A DNA stretch of 64,000 nt. Source: Bufo bufo. Its lineage: Eukaryota; Chordata; Amphibia; Anura; Bufonidae. The notes beneath the pieces were generated by a model. It ran no database searches, was not told the DNA's origin, and saw only the letters and a list, made by a program, of their open reading frames with translations. Positions 45,579 to 57,110 of this stretch are shown one piece after another (position 1 is the stretch's first letter; the number at the start of each line of letters is the position of its first letter). The stretch is taken from the NCBI RefSeq assembly GCF_905171765.1, contig NC_053392.1, positions 411,794,299-411,858,298 on the forward strand, given 5' to 3'. A program made the position numbers and the translations under genes.

Positions 45579-45900
45579 GTCATATAGCTTAGATACATAT
45601 AGCTGTCATATAGCTTAGATACATATAGCTGTCATATAGCTTAGATAGGATCATAGGGAGGGAGCGGGCACACTGTTGAATTTTTCTGCACGGCTGCCAG
45701 CACTGGTAAGGATTGCGCATGCGCGATCCCTCACAGGAACCGCGGAAGTCAGAGGAGAGAAAGGGGGGGGCAGGCACACAAGGCTCTGACGTTTCGTGTA
45801 CAGAGCCGGGCCACTCCCTAAGGCAGGTAGAAGCCTGTACACGAGATGTCACCACCGGAGTACCAGCTGGCAACTCAAATAATATTTTTTAAAGTGTAAA
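45579..45900. repeat. Direct repeat R1 flanking CR1 copy B
   Basis: Begins with about 2.6 copies of a 27-bp unit (GTCATATAGCTTAGATACAT), then a GC-rich segment (GGGAGGGAGCGGGCACACTG, GCGCATGCGCGA, AAAGGGGGGGGCAGGC) and ends AATAATATTTTTTAAAGTGT. Its match is R2 at 47698-48015. R1 lacks a stretch of about 25 bp (TCAGTTTTTTTAGTGCAAGG region) that R2 has near 47957. The 5' flank TTTAAAGGGGTTTTCCGAG (45532) is a TTAA-MITE end. Confidence 0.9.
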
Positions 45901-47697
45901 GCAAAGCTGTTAAATATTTTTTTCTCTCCAATGTATTCACTGAGGAAAATAAACTGTCAGATGAAATGCTGAATGTAAAAATAAATTCCCCATTAAAAGT
46001 GTCCTGTCTGACCCAGGAAGAAGTACAACAGCGACTTAAAAAGATTAAAATAGACAAATCGCCAGGACCGGATGGTATACACCCCCGTATCCTAAGGGAA
46101 TTAAGTAATGTCATTGCCAGACCCTTATTTCTGATATTTGCAGACTCTATACTGACAGGGAATGTCCCACAGGATTGGCGCATAGCAAATGTGGTGCCAA
46201 TATTCAAAAAGAGTGCAAAAAACAGAGCCTGGAAACTATAGGCCGGTAAGTTTAACATCTGTTGTGGGTAAACTGTTTGAATTTTTTCTGAGAGATGCTA
46301 TGTTAGAGCATCTCAATGGAAATAAGCAAATAACGCCATATCAGCATGGCTTCATGAGGGATCGGTCATGCCAAACTAATTTCATCTGTTTCTATGAGGA
46401 GGTAAGTTCTAGACTTGACAGCGGCGAATCAATGGATGTCGTGTATCTGGACTTCTTCAAAGCATTTGACACTGTACCGCATAAAAGGTTAGTATATAAA
46501 ATTAGACTGCTCGGACTGGGAGAAAACGTCTGTATGTGGGTAAGTAACTGGCTCAATGATAGAAAACAGAGGGTGGTTATATTAACGGTACACACTCAGA
46601 TTGGGTCACTGTCACTAGTGGAGTAGCTCAGGGGTCATTATTGGGCCCTATTCTCTTCAATATATTTATTAATGATCTTGTAGAAGGCTTGCATAGTGCA
46701 TAGTAAAATATCAATTTTCGCAGATGACACTAAACTGTGTAAAGTAATTAACACTGAAGAGGACAGTATACTACTACAGAGCGATCTGGATAGACTGGAG
46801 GCTTGGGCAGATAAGTGGCAGATGAGGTTTAACACTGACAAATGTAAAGTTTTGCACATGGGAAGGAATAATGCAAGTCAGGCTACTTTCACACTTGCGT
46901 TTGGGGTTCCGCTTGTGAGATCCATTTGAGGGCTTTTGATAATGGGTTGCATCAAAAGAGGCATAGATGCCCGTGGTGAGAACATAGTCCTACCACTTTT
47001 CAAATCATTAGTCAGACCACACATGGAGTACTGTGTACAGTTCTGGGCTCCTGTGAACAAGGCAGACATAGCAGAGCTGGAGAGGGTCCAGAGGAGGGCA
47101 ACTAAAGTAATAACTGGAATGGGGCAACTAAAGTACCCTGAAAGATTATCAAAATTAGGGTAATTCACTTTAGAAAAAAGACGACTGAGGGGAGATCTAA
47201 TTACTATGTATAAATATATCAGGGGTCAGTACAGAGATCTATCCCATCATCTATTTATCCCCAGGGCTGTAACTGTGATGAGGGGACATCCTCTGCGTCT
47301 GGAGGAAAGAAGGTTTGTACACAAACATAGAAGAGGATTCTTCACAGTAAGAGCAGTGAGACTATGGAACTCTCTGCCTGAGGAGGTGGTGATGGTGAGT
47401 ACAATAAAGGAATTCAAGTGGGGCCTGGATGTATTTCTGGAGTGTAATAATATTACAGGCTATAGGTACTAGAGAGGGGTCGTTGATCCAGGGAGATATT
47501 CTGATTGCCTGATTGGAGTCAGGAAGGAATTTTTTTATTCCCCTAAAGTGAGGAAAATTGGCTTCTACCTCAGAGGGTTTTTTTTGTTTTGTTTTTGCCT
47601 TCCTCTGAAACAACTTGCAGGATGACAGGTCGAACTGGATGGACAAATTTCTTTTTTTGGCCTTATGTACTATGTTACTATGTTACTATGTCTAGAT
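45901..47697 (+). pseudogene. CR1-like LINE copy B, 5'-truncated
   Basis: RT entry SCLTQEEVQQRLKKIKIDKS and PGPDGIHPRILRELSNVIAR is followed after a frameshift near 46200 by NYRPVSLTSVVGKLFE, QHGFMRDRSCQTNF and VVYLDFFKAFDTVPHKRL. ISIFADDTKLCKV (catalytic FADD intact) is in a further frame at 46708. The late RT/C-terminal part has CVQFWAPVNKADIAEL and LWNSLPEEVVMVS. At 46880-46940 a roughly 60-bp foreign patch (ACTTTCACACTTGCGTTTGG) replaces about 130 bp present in copy A. The tail ends in ACTATGTTACTATGT. It sits exactly between R1 and R2. Confidence 0.88.
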
Positions 47698-48015
47698 GTC
47701 ATATAGCTTAGATACATATAGCTGTCATATAGCTTAGATAGGATCACAGGGAGGGAGCGGGCACACTGTTGAATTTTTCTGCACGGCTGCCAGCACTGGT
47801 AAGGATTGCGCATGCGCGATTCCTCACAGGAACCGCAGCAGCCAGAGGAGAGAAAGGGGGGGGCAGGCACACAAGGCTCTGACGTTTCGTGTACAGAGCC
47901 GGGCCACTCCGTAAGGCAGGTAGAAGCCTGTACACGAGACGTCACCACCGGAGTACTCAGTTTTTTTAGTGCAAGGGCCAGCTGGCAACTCAAATAATAT
48001 TTTTTAAAGTGTAAA
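47698..48015. repeat. Direct repeat R2 flanking CR1 copy B
   Basis: Second copy of the R1 sequence in the same orientation, starting within the 27-bp tandem motif directly after the LINE tail and ending TTTTTTAAAGTGTAAA. A handful of substitutions and one block of about 25 bp distinguish it from R1. Confidence 0.9.
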
Positions 48016-49129
48016 TCTACTAGCTAATGATGTTTTGAGCATCATAGTTGCTCTAGACACCGTGCAATTGTGTGCATTTTTTTGCTAAAAACATGTTAAT
48101 AGCTTTTCAAATATTGAAAGTAGGGTATATTTTGGCCTCAGAGGTTGGCCTATGGAACTTGTTTTTAAAATTGTTTGGATGCATTTACCCATATCTATAC
48201 GGTATATTTCAAATACTAATGCTCACTATGTTTTAAAGACCTAGAAAGGGGAAAGAGAGAAAAAAGGTATTAGAAAAATTAAAAAGAGTGAAAGACAAGA
48301 GAGAAACAATATGAGTCCTGGAAGACCTCAGAGTGTTAAACACATTTTCAGACCAATTGGAGCACTTTCAGCTCAATTAGAATTTATATGCTCCAGAATC
48401 AAATATTCCAACTGATCTGTTAGAATCCGACCCAAAAAGAATTTCAAGATATTCTGCAATTCTCTGAAGACACTTAGAAAGAGAGATGAAACATCTAAAT
48501 TGTAAACATCTATATTCTCAGAGGAACAAATTAGTCACTTGACAATGGTGTAAATATTATCACCAGAAGACTTATAACAGACTTAAAAGCTATCTGAGGA
48601 TCTGATGAGTAATCAAATTTAGCAACCATCATGCCTCATTAACCAGTTCATTAAACATTTTAAAACTGTCATGTAAGCTGTGCTAAGTATCCATAAGCTT
48701 TGTAGTTCTGCAAAATGAGCTGACAAGAACAGTCTTATTACACTGTAATGTTGTGTTCATATTGTTTGGACACTTTAATGCCTGAAACTACAGTATATCT
48801 AAATGCTGAGAGGAATATACACAATATGTACATGAATATCATTTGATATGATATGATCAATAAAAATTTAATTTCTTTTACATTAAAAGAAGTGTAATCA
48901 AAATGTATTCACTATTTATTGGATTGAAGAATCCTATTGCATGGCACCTTCTAAATGGCATGCAGTTCCTATTATTATGGTGATGAATACCACCATGACC
49001 ATTGGTTGTCTACACTGTCCATAAGTACTGAGGTTTATTTTTAGATTTCAGATCAGTCTAGTAAATAGAGAAGGTAAATAGAAGATAAGCAGTGGGTCAA
49101 TAAAAAGGAAAGGCCCCTTAATACTGCCT
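48016..49129. other. AT-rich sequence, no gene recognised
   Basis: About 1.1 kb upstream (gene sense) of UNC93A exon 1 in the presumed 5'UTR intron. No repeat boundaries or conserved ORF seen. Confidence 0.5.
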
Positions 49130-49770
49130 GAATATCGGGCAAATTATCGCTAACAAGCATTCAGCCCATTATGGATAATCTGCCTGTGTAAAGGTGCCGC
49201 CAATTGCCTGATGAAATGCTCATGCAGTCACCTAAATCATTTGCTGGCAGCAGACCATACTATCTAAACAGCACTCTGCTGCCCAAAAACAATGATTCTG
49301 TATGGGGAAGAGAAATGGCAATAAGGGCCCTTTTCATGGGCTGAGAATCTCAAAGATAATATTCGTTAACGATATCTGTCAGTCTAAATGTGCTGCCAAT
49401 TACCCAATGAATGAGTAAAAACACTCATTCATCGGGTAATTCGATCATTTGTGCACACAAAAATTATTGTTTACTGGCAGCAGATCATGCTGTGTAAACA
49501 CGATCTGCTGCTGGCCAACAATCGGTCAGTATGGGGAAGAGTGATGGCATTAGCGATCACTCCTCCCTATAGTTTGGAAGAGATTGCTGCATATAAATAT
49601 AGCTGTCCTCCTCCGCTGACGAGCAGGCGATTGTCGGGAAGGAACATTTCCTTCCTGACAATCTGCTGCTCTGTCGTCCCATTTAAAGGGACCTTTAGTG
49701 ATCACTCCTCTACAAACTGTGGAGGAGATCCCTGCATATAAATGTAGTGGTCTTCTTCACTGACGACTTT
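49130..49770. repeat. Interspersed repeat with internal duplication
   Basis: Two related halves: GCCGCCAATTGCCTGATGAA ... CTGGCAGCAGACCATACT ... GTATGGGGAAGAG at 49195-49310, and TGCCAATTACCCAATGAATG ... GGCAGCAGATCATGCTGT ... GTATGGGGAAGAG at 49394-49540. A perfect small hairpin AATGAATGAGT...ACTCATTCAT lies at 49406-49434. Pieces also occur at 44580. Probably a non-autonomous DNA transposon; class not determined. Confidence 0.55.
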
Positions 49771-49951
49771 GCTTCCTTTCCATCAATCACCTACTCAGTT
49801 AAGCAATGTAAAGGGGCCTTGAGTTGTTTGTTATAATGTACACAAGGCTATAGAGTCAGAGAGAATGGTGGGTCGTTAAACAACATAATAACATCTCACA
49901 AGTGTCAACTGCAAAAAAAATTATTAAGAAAATGCAATATAGTCGTACATA

Positions 49952-50847
49952 CAGTACAGACCAAAAGTTTGGACACACCTTCTCATTCAAAGAGTTTTCT
50001 TTATTTTCATGACTATGAAGGCATCAAAACTATGAATTAACACATGTGGAATTATATACATAACAAACAAGTGTGAAACAACTGAAAATATGTCATATTC
50101 TAGGTTCTTCAAAGTAGCCACCTTTTGCTTTGATTACTGCTTTGCACACTCTTGGCATTCTCTTGATGAGCTTCAAGAGGTAGTCCCCTGAAATGGTCTT
50201 CCAACAGTCTTGAAGGAGTTCCCAGAGATGCTTAGCACTTGTTGGCCCTTTTGCCTTCACTCTGCGGTCCAGCTCACCCCAAACCATCTCGATTGGGTTC
50301 AGGTCCGGTGACTGTGGAGGCCAGGTCATCTGGCGCAGCACCCCATCACTCTCCTTCAAATAGCCCTTACTTTCAAAGTTTTCCCAATTTTTCGGCTGAC
50401 TGACTGACCGACCTTCATTTCTTAAAGTAATGATGGCCACTTGTTTTTCTTTACTTAGCTGTAGGACTATCAGCTGTGTATCCACCTGACTACTCCTCAA
50501 CGCAACTGATGGTCCCAACCCCATTTATAAGGCAAGAAATCCCACTTATTAAACCTGACAGGGCACACCTGTGAAGTGAAAACCATTTCAGGGGACTACC
50601 TCTTGAAGCTCATCAAGAGAATGCCAAGAGTGTGCAAAGCAGTAATCAAAGCAAAAGATGGCTACTTTGAAGAACCTAGAATATGACATATTTTCAGTTG
50701 TTTCACACTTGTTTGTTATGTATATAATTCCACATGTGTTAATTCATAGTTTTGATGCCTTTAGTGTGAATCTACAATTTTCATAGTCATGAAAATAAAG
50801 AAAACTCTTTGTATGAGAAGGTGTGTCCAAACTTTTGGTCTGTACTG
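49952..50847 (-). mobile_element. Tc1/mariner element rearranged into a foldback
   Basis: CAGTACAGACCAAAAGTTTG starts at 49952 and its complement ends at 50847, with TA at 49950-49951 and 50848-49849+999 (that is 50848-50849), the Tc1 target. The minus strand at 50290-50093 encodes MTWPPQSPDLNPIEMVWGEL and KTISGDYLLKLIKRMPRVCK, the DDE C-terminal end with the catalytic glutamate region (PDLNPIE). The right arm (50580-50690) repeats the same C-terminal coding bases in inverted orientation, so the terminal inverted repeats are enlarged to about 250 bp. The N-terminal DNA-binding domain is missing. Confidence 0.88.
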
Positions 50848-50849
50848 TA

Positions 50850-51886
50850 TATATCAACCTTAACAATAGAAATATTATGTCAAAGCAGACCCACTTATTA
50901 ATGATAACTATTCTGTTGCATTCATTGCTGCCTCTGTTGTATAACATTTAAATTATAGTATCCGCACTAATGATCTTTCTAAGACTGTCACCGCAAAAGT
51001 GCTCAAGTCCGAGTGCTACCACCTATATATCACTGTCCTAATGAAGAATCACTTAGTCTAATGAGTACGAACTGCAATATGACCTACCCAGGCCACTCTA
51101 AGATCTTGCCACTAGATTACACCGTCAATGGTATATGTCCTGGTCAATGTCCAAAGAGCTGGAGTTCTGGTGAGCTTGTCTCCTAATGGTAAATCACTTT
51201 TCAATAGTGACATAGCTTTACAGGTATCATAGTACTGTACAATTACCTTGAATCACAGAACTGCTCTTGCCACTTTATTATGATGCTGTTCTCCTATATG
51301 GTAGTCTGGCCTCTGGGCCACCTGAGGAACTAGGTATGATTGCAAACTGAACTACCAATTATGCGCTACTGATCAAATATTGATTAATACAGAACAATTT
51401 AATATTGGTCACTCTTTCAGTTTTTCATTATATTCAATATTAGTCCAACACATTACAAGTACAGCAACACTAATTACTGATATCTAGGGAAAATATTCTT
51501 TAATGCTTCTCTCTAACTAATAAAGGGACATATGAAAAGTGGTAGTTCTGGTAGGACAACCTTTTCAAGTAGCAACTGTTTTATTTTTTAAGATGTTCCT
51601 GATAGGAAGAATCTGATATTATTTTAGTCTGGTATCTGGATACTATTAGCAGACCACAGACTGCTACAAACTGGAGAAGTGAAGTCAAAAACCAAAAAAA
51701 TTGCAAAGTCATTTGGTCTCATAAAAACATAATACATAAGTAAATATACTATTAAAATTGAATAAATCTAATTAGTAATTAAAATAAAATAGAAAACAAT
51801 CATTAAATTCTATAATAATACATTAAACTTAATATTATGTATGTCAAATATACCACAAATAGAAAAGAAAGGAAAGATGCACTTAC
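50850..51886. other. AT-rich sequence, no gene recognised
   Basis: About 1 kb between the Tc1 element and the candidate UNC93A 5' exon. No conserved ORF or clear repeat. Confidence 0.5.
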
Positions 51887-52080
51887 TCACACAAGATAAT
51901 TCCTGACTGGATTCTTGGTCCGTGTATTACACTCTAAATAATGGTCAGCAGTTGTCAAATAATATGTATAGCTATCTCAGACACAAGTTCAGGTATGAAT
52001 GATGAAGCCAGCTTTTATAGCAAAAGCACTGTGACGCACACCCTGACAAATTATAGTAATTTCCTCTAGGTTAATCCTTT
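51887..52080 (-). promoter_or_regulatory. UNC93A: Candidate UNC93A promoter and 5'UTR exon
   Basis: On the minus strand CTATAAAAGC (TATA box, 52020-52011) follows a GATTAACC motif resembling an HNF1 half-site (about 52075-52068). About 125 bp below the TATA box is the strong splice donor GA|GTAAGT (GT at 51886-51885). A transcript starting near 51985 would give a noncoding exon of about 100 bp that splices to the acceptor CTACAG directly before the exon 1 ATG at 44275. Motif spacing and orientation fit; expression evidence is lacking, so this is inference. Confidence 0.4.
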
Positions 52081-52439
52081 CCTTGTTTTAGTCAATACAT
52101 TCTTAGATAGCTGCTTAGCATTTATTTATGTATGGAAAACACTATTTCAACATGTTAGCACACCTGTAATCATGCATAAACACTGGCATCGTGGGCGGAA
52201 TGGAAGCCTGAAATGGCCCTGAAAAAAAAAGTAAAGGTGGCTCCATATTGTAGGCAGTTCCAATACAAGAAGGTAGGGCTAGTAAAACCATAGTGTAGTA
52301 TTTTCTGCCTTAGTAAAAGCAAATACCACAGTGTGGCACAAATAACTGTTCCAAAAGAAACAAATACCACAATGCAGCAGAAAATACTGCCCAGCATAAC
52401 CAAATACCATAGCACAAAATACTGCCCCAGCAGAGCAAA

Positions 52440-53720
52440 ATACCACAGTGAGCCCCAGTAACAATTGCCCCAGTAATAATAATGCCCACTATTATGTGTC
52501 CACCAATAATAAAGCTTTCTTATTGTGCCCCCAGTAATAATAATGCCCCCTATAGTGCCTTCGGCAATATGAATGCCACTTATTGAGACTCCAATAATGC
52601 CTAGCAGAATAATAATGCTCTTTATTGAGCCCTAGTAATAATTGCCCCAGTAATTATAATGCCCACTATTCTGTCTCCAACAATAATAAAGCTGTCTTAT
52701 TGTTCCCCCAGTATTAATAATGGCCTCTATAGTTCCTTCACGAATAATAATTCCCCCCTATTGTGTCCCCAGTAAAAAATAATGTCCCTATAGTGCCTCC
52801 ACAAAGATAAAGACCCATTAATAATAATGCCCCATATACTACTTCCATCAATAAGTAACCAAGTAATAATTATGCTCCCATTGTGACCCAGCAAGAATTC
52901 CCTTTATAGTGCTTCCACCAATAATAAAGCTGTTCTATTGTGCCCTCATTAAAAATAGTGTCTTATATAGTGCCTCCAGCAATAATAATGCCCCTATTGT
53001 GCCTCCATTAATGATAATGCCTCCAATTGTGCTCCCAGTACTAATAATAGAATAATCCCCCCTTTTGTGCATGAATAATAATACAATAATAATAGTATAA
53101 TAATAAGGGCACCATATTGCCTCAACCAATAATAATGTCCCTACTGTGCACTCAATAATAACAATGCCTTTAGTGCTCTCAGCAATGATAATGCTCTTAT
53201 TGTTCCTCAAGCAATAAAAATGACCCAATAATGCCTCCACCAATAATAATGTCCTCCTACTGTGCCTCTAGTAATAATAATGTCCATATTGTGTCCTAGT
53301 AATAATTATGCCCTATAGTGCCCCAATAATAGTTATAATGTGACAATAATGCCTTTTCCTATTATAAAGCTTCCTATTGTCGCCACAGTAATAATAATAA
53401 TAATGACCCTATAGTACTTCCACCTATTATAATACCCCTATTGTGCCACCAGTAATAATTATGCACAATTTAGCACCTCCAAGTACAAAAAAAGCCCCCC
53501 ATTGTGCTCCAGTAAGAATAATTATCCCTATAGCACCTTTACCAAAAAATAATGCCCACCTAGCAAAAATAATTGTCCCTATAGTGCCTTCCCCAAAAAT
53601 AATGCCCCCTATTGTACCTCTAGTAATAATAATGTCTTCCTATAATGCCGCCACCAATGATAATGATTCTTATTATGCTCCCAGTAATAATAATGCTCTC
53701 ATAGTTCCCCTGTATGGTTC
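52440..53720. repeat. Degenerate AAT-rich minisatellite, about 1.3 kb
   Basis: Repeats of the type CCCAGTAATAATAATGCCCC-CTATTGTGCCTCCA recur roughly every 30-45 bp with much drift in spacing and sequence. The tract is composed of ATAATAATG, a C-rich core and a TATAGTGCC/TATTGTGCC half. Short ORFs on both strands (Ile/Asn/Pro-rich) arise from it. Old and decayed compared with the other arrays. Confidence 0.85.
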
Positions 53721-53786
53721 CCCTGTATGGTCCCCAAGTAGTTAAGTAAACAGAAAATAATCCAGTCCATTTCCACTCTATCGTGT

Positions 53787-54090
53787 GCCTTAGGGCTCGT
53801 TCACACGAATGTCTTTTGCGTTCCGTATACAGGCTGTTTTTTGCGTTCCGTATATGGTCCATATACGAAACCATTCATTTCAATGGTTCCGCAAAAAAAA
53901 CTGAATGCCCCCTGTATGCATTCGGTTTCCGTATTTCCGTTTTTCCGTTCCGCTGAAAGATAGAACATGTTCTATTATTGCTGAAACAGAAACCAAAACA
54001 CAACGGAAACAAAAAATGGAACAACGGATCCATGAAAAACGGCCAGCAAAACACTGAAAAAGCCATACGGTCGTGTGAAAGAGGCCTTAC
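53787..54090. mobile_element. MITE with TTCACACGA-type termini
   Basis: Left GCCTTAGGGCTCGTTCACAC and right GTCGTGTGAAAGAGGCCTTA are inverted ends of about 20 bp. The interior is rich in TTCCGTT/AACGGAA motifs that also pair. A related TTTCACACTTGCGTTT piece forms the patch inside CR1 copies B and C. No coding content. Confidence 0.7.
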
Positions 54091-54548
54091 TCTTAAGGCC
54101 TGGGATTCTCCCTCCACAGGCAATCATAATGATGCCATTGCTTTGTGATCATCTGTGTCAATCTACTTTCTCATAGAATTCAGGTCTAGTGACAGTGAAT
54201 GGTGGGGCAGAGACCTGTCAGTGAAGTGTACCTATGTTATCTATCTCTATAATAAAGGTGTTACATTTCATTGAAATCCTGCCTGTGAAGATAATGACAT
54301 AATTGTTGAAAAATGATTGCTACAAAACTATAAGTGTCAGTCTATTGTGAAGCACAATTAGCAAAGTGAAAACTGCAAGATTTCAATATTGTTTTACTAT
54401 ATATTGACAGACATGTTTATCTTGAAAACTTGAATTAAAGAGCATCTGTCACCTCTCCTGACAAGTCTGTTTGAGTAAATAATTGCATTCCACGTGAAAT
54501 GGAAATTGTGGAACATTTCTTCTCATAAATCTATATTTTGCATTCATC
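54091..54548. other. Unannotated sequence
   Basis: About 450 bp with no recognised repeat, exon or ORF. Confidence 0.45.
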
Positions 54549-54735
54549 TACAGTATTCTTGCTAAAAGTTTATAGATAAAGGTACAGATGGGAGTTAACA
54601 ATGGGGGTGTATCCTTGCACAGTCTAGCATTGTCTGACCAGTGCTGCCAGTGGCAGACTGTGCAAGGACACACCCAACTGGTAACACCCATTCTTGCCTT
54701 TATCCATACACTTCTAGCAGGAATAAGAGAAGAGC
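54549..54735. repeat. Imperfect palindrome
   Basis: TTCTTGCTAAAAGTTTATAG and GGGGTGTATCCTTGCACAGTC pair with GACTGTGCAAGGACACACCC and CTTCTAGCAGGAATAAG across a centre near 54648. Probably a small foldback element. Confidence 0.7.
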
Positions 54736-54959
54736 TTTTTGACCCTCAAGCCAAATAAACTGCAAGTGAGGTTGGTGAATGCAGCAAGTGTTGCTGAGTG
54801 CTGAAAAGTTACAGTGAAGTGCCCGAAATTACAAGCATGTTGCATATTTAGAAGCACAGATTCGAAATGCACCATGCAGAAGCTTAAACCTCACTGTGCA
54901 GGCACTGGCTGGGATCAGTGAAATGGGGGTGGATCGAGGAGGGCAAGGTAAGGCCTATG

Positions 54960-55385
54960 GTGTCAATAGTTGGGTTAATGTTTTACGAGAGGGGGTGAGG
55001 GAAAGGTGCCAGGAAGGCTAGTCGTGAGCTGGAGCACTCTAGCAAATATGTCTGCTTGGCTAATATTATGGACGCAAGACCAGGGCCAGCAACACTGCAA
55101 AAGGGCATTGCTCCTAGCAATCAGGAGGATGATTGCTGCAAAAAGGATGGGAAGAGGAGTGCAGCAAAGGGCAAGCAGAAGCTGGTGGTAATAGACTCTA
55201 TTATTAGGCATACACACAGGGTCATCTGTCGACAAAACATTAAATTCTGAACATTGTGTTGTCTTCTGTGTGCTCAGGTTCTGCATATTGAAGATCAGAT
55301 AGACAGATTGCTAAATGGGGCTGGAGAAGAACCAGCAGTCATGGTACACATTGGTACCAATGACAAAGTCAGGGGAGATGGAAGG
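54960..55385 (+). pseudogene. CR1-like ORF1, esterase domain, 5' half
   Basis: LEHSSKYVCLANIM-like opening, then GKQKLVVIDSIIRHTHRV (the block I motif normally GDS, here IDS) and, after a TGA near 55249, VLHIEDQIDRLLNGAGEEPA followed by VMVHIGTND. These are the SGNH/GDSL-type esterase blocks typical of CR1 ORF1. The domain is cut at about 55386 by other repeats and resumes at 56846. Confidence 0.8.
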
Positions 55386-55768
55386 TCTTTAACCCCTTTA
55401 GGACACAGCCTTATTTCACCTTAAGGACCAGGCTATTTTTTGCAAATCTGACCAGTGTCACTTTAAGTGGTGATAACTTTAAAACGCTTTGACTTATCCA
55501 GGCCATTCTGAGATTGTTTTTTCGTCACATATTGTACTTCATGACACTGGTAAAATGAAGTAAAAAAAAATAATTTTTATTTATAAAAAAAATAACAACT
55601 TTACCAAAGATTTTAAAAAAATTGCAAATTTCCAAGTTTCAATTTCTCTACTTCTATAATACATAGTAATACCTCCAAAAATAGTTATTACTACTTCATG
55701 TTTGTATCATTTTGGGAATGATATTTTGTATTTTAGGGATGTTACAAGGCTTAGAAGTTTAGAACCAG
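55386..55768. repeat. Half of a foldback-type DNA repeat inside CR1 ORF1
   Basis: TTAACCCCTTTAGGACACAG and GGACCAGGCTATTTTTTGCA, then AT-rich sequence. The pattern matches the flank of the repeat at 28640. Its far end abuts CR1 copy C. Confidence 0.5.
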
Positions 55769-56845
55769 TGGGTCACTGTCACTAGTGGAGTAGCTCAGGG
55801 GTCAGTATTGGGCCCTATTCTCTTCAATATATTTATTAATGATCTTGTAGAAGGCTTGCATAGTGCATAGTAAAATATCAATTTTCGCAGATGACACTAA
55901 ACTGTGTAAAGTAATTAACACTGAAGAGGACAGTATACTACTACAGAGCGATCTGGATAGACTGGAGGCTTGGGCAGATAAGTGGCAGATGAGGTTTAAC
56001 ACTGACAAATGTAAAGTTTTGCACATGGGAAGGAATAATGCAAGTCAGGCTACTTTCACACTTGCGTTTGGGGTTCTGCTTGTGAGATCCATTTGAGGGC
56101 TTTTGATAATGGGTTGCATCAAAAGAGGCATAGATGCCCGTGGTGAGAACATAGTCCTACCACTTTTCAAATCATTAGTCAGACCACACATGGAGTACTG
56201 TGTACAGTTCTGGGCTCCTGTGAACAAGGCAGACATAGCAGAGCTGGAGAGGGTCCAGAGGAGGGCAACTAAAGTAATAACTGGAATGGGGCAACTAAAG
56301 TACCCTGAAAGATTATCAAAATTAGGGTAATTCACTTTAGAAAAAAGACGACTGAGGGGAGATCTAATTACTATGTATAAATATATCAGGGGTCAGTACA
56401 GAGATCACTCCTATCATCTATTTATCCCCAGGACTGTGACAGTGATGAGGGGACGTCCTCTGCGTCTGGAGGAAAGAAGGTTTGTACACAAACATAGAAG
56501 AGGATTCCTTATGGTAAGAGCAGTGAGACTATGGAACTCTTCACCTGAGGAGGTTGGTGATAGTGAGTTCACTAAAAGAGTTCAAGAGAGGCCTGGATGT
56601 ATTTCTGAAGTATAATAATTTTAAAATTTTACAAGCTATAGCTACTAGAGAGGGGTCATTGATCCAGGGAGTTATTCTGATTGCCTGATTGGAGTCGGGA
56701 AGTAATTTTTTCCCCCTAAAGTTAGGAAAATTGGCTTCTACCTCACAGGGGTTTTTTGCCTTCCTCTGGATCTTCCAGGATAACAGGCTGAACTGGATGG
56801 ACATATGTCTTTTTTCAGCTTTACAAACTATGTTACTATGTTAGG
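55769..56845 (+). pseudogene. CR1-like LINE copy C, 3' end
   Basis: From GGGTCACTGTCACTAGTGGA onward it follows copy B almost base for base (offset 9167) to about 56390, including the same foreign patch at 56047-56107 and the same truncated pieces: ISIFADDTKLCKVINTEED, then CVQFWAPVNKADIAELERVQ. The remainder to the ATGTTACTATGTTA tail is a little more diverged. It is nested in the esterase ORF1 of another CR1. Confidence 0.87.
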
Positions 56846-57110
56846 AGAGAAGCTTAAGTTCAGGACCTCCAAGGTAGTGTTTTCAAAAATACTACCAGAG
56901 CCACATGCGTCACTAGAGAGACAAGAGGAGCTTAGGGAGCTAAATAAGTGGCTCAGAAGCTGGTGCAGGATGAAAGGGTTTTGGTTCATGGAGAACTGGG
57001 CTGACTTCTCTGTTGGGTACAGGCTCTACAGTAGGCACGGGCTGCACCTTAAGGTGGAAGGTGCAGCTGTGCTGGGGGAAAATGGTTAAACGGCTGGAGG
57101 AGATTTTAAA
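56846..57110 (+). pseudogene. CR1-like ORF1, esterase domain, 3' half
   Basis: GEKLKFRTSKVVFSKILPEP, then RQEELRELNKWLRSWCRMKG, then LYSRHGLHLKVEGAAVLGE. The last block normally reads RDGLHL, with the catalytic Asp-x-x-His pair; here Asp is replaced by His, so the esterase would be dead even if rejoined. It continues the domain broken at 55385. Confidence 0.85.
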
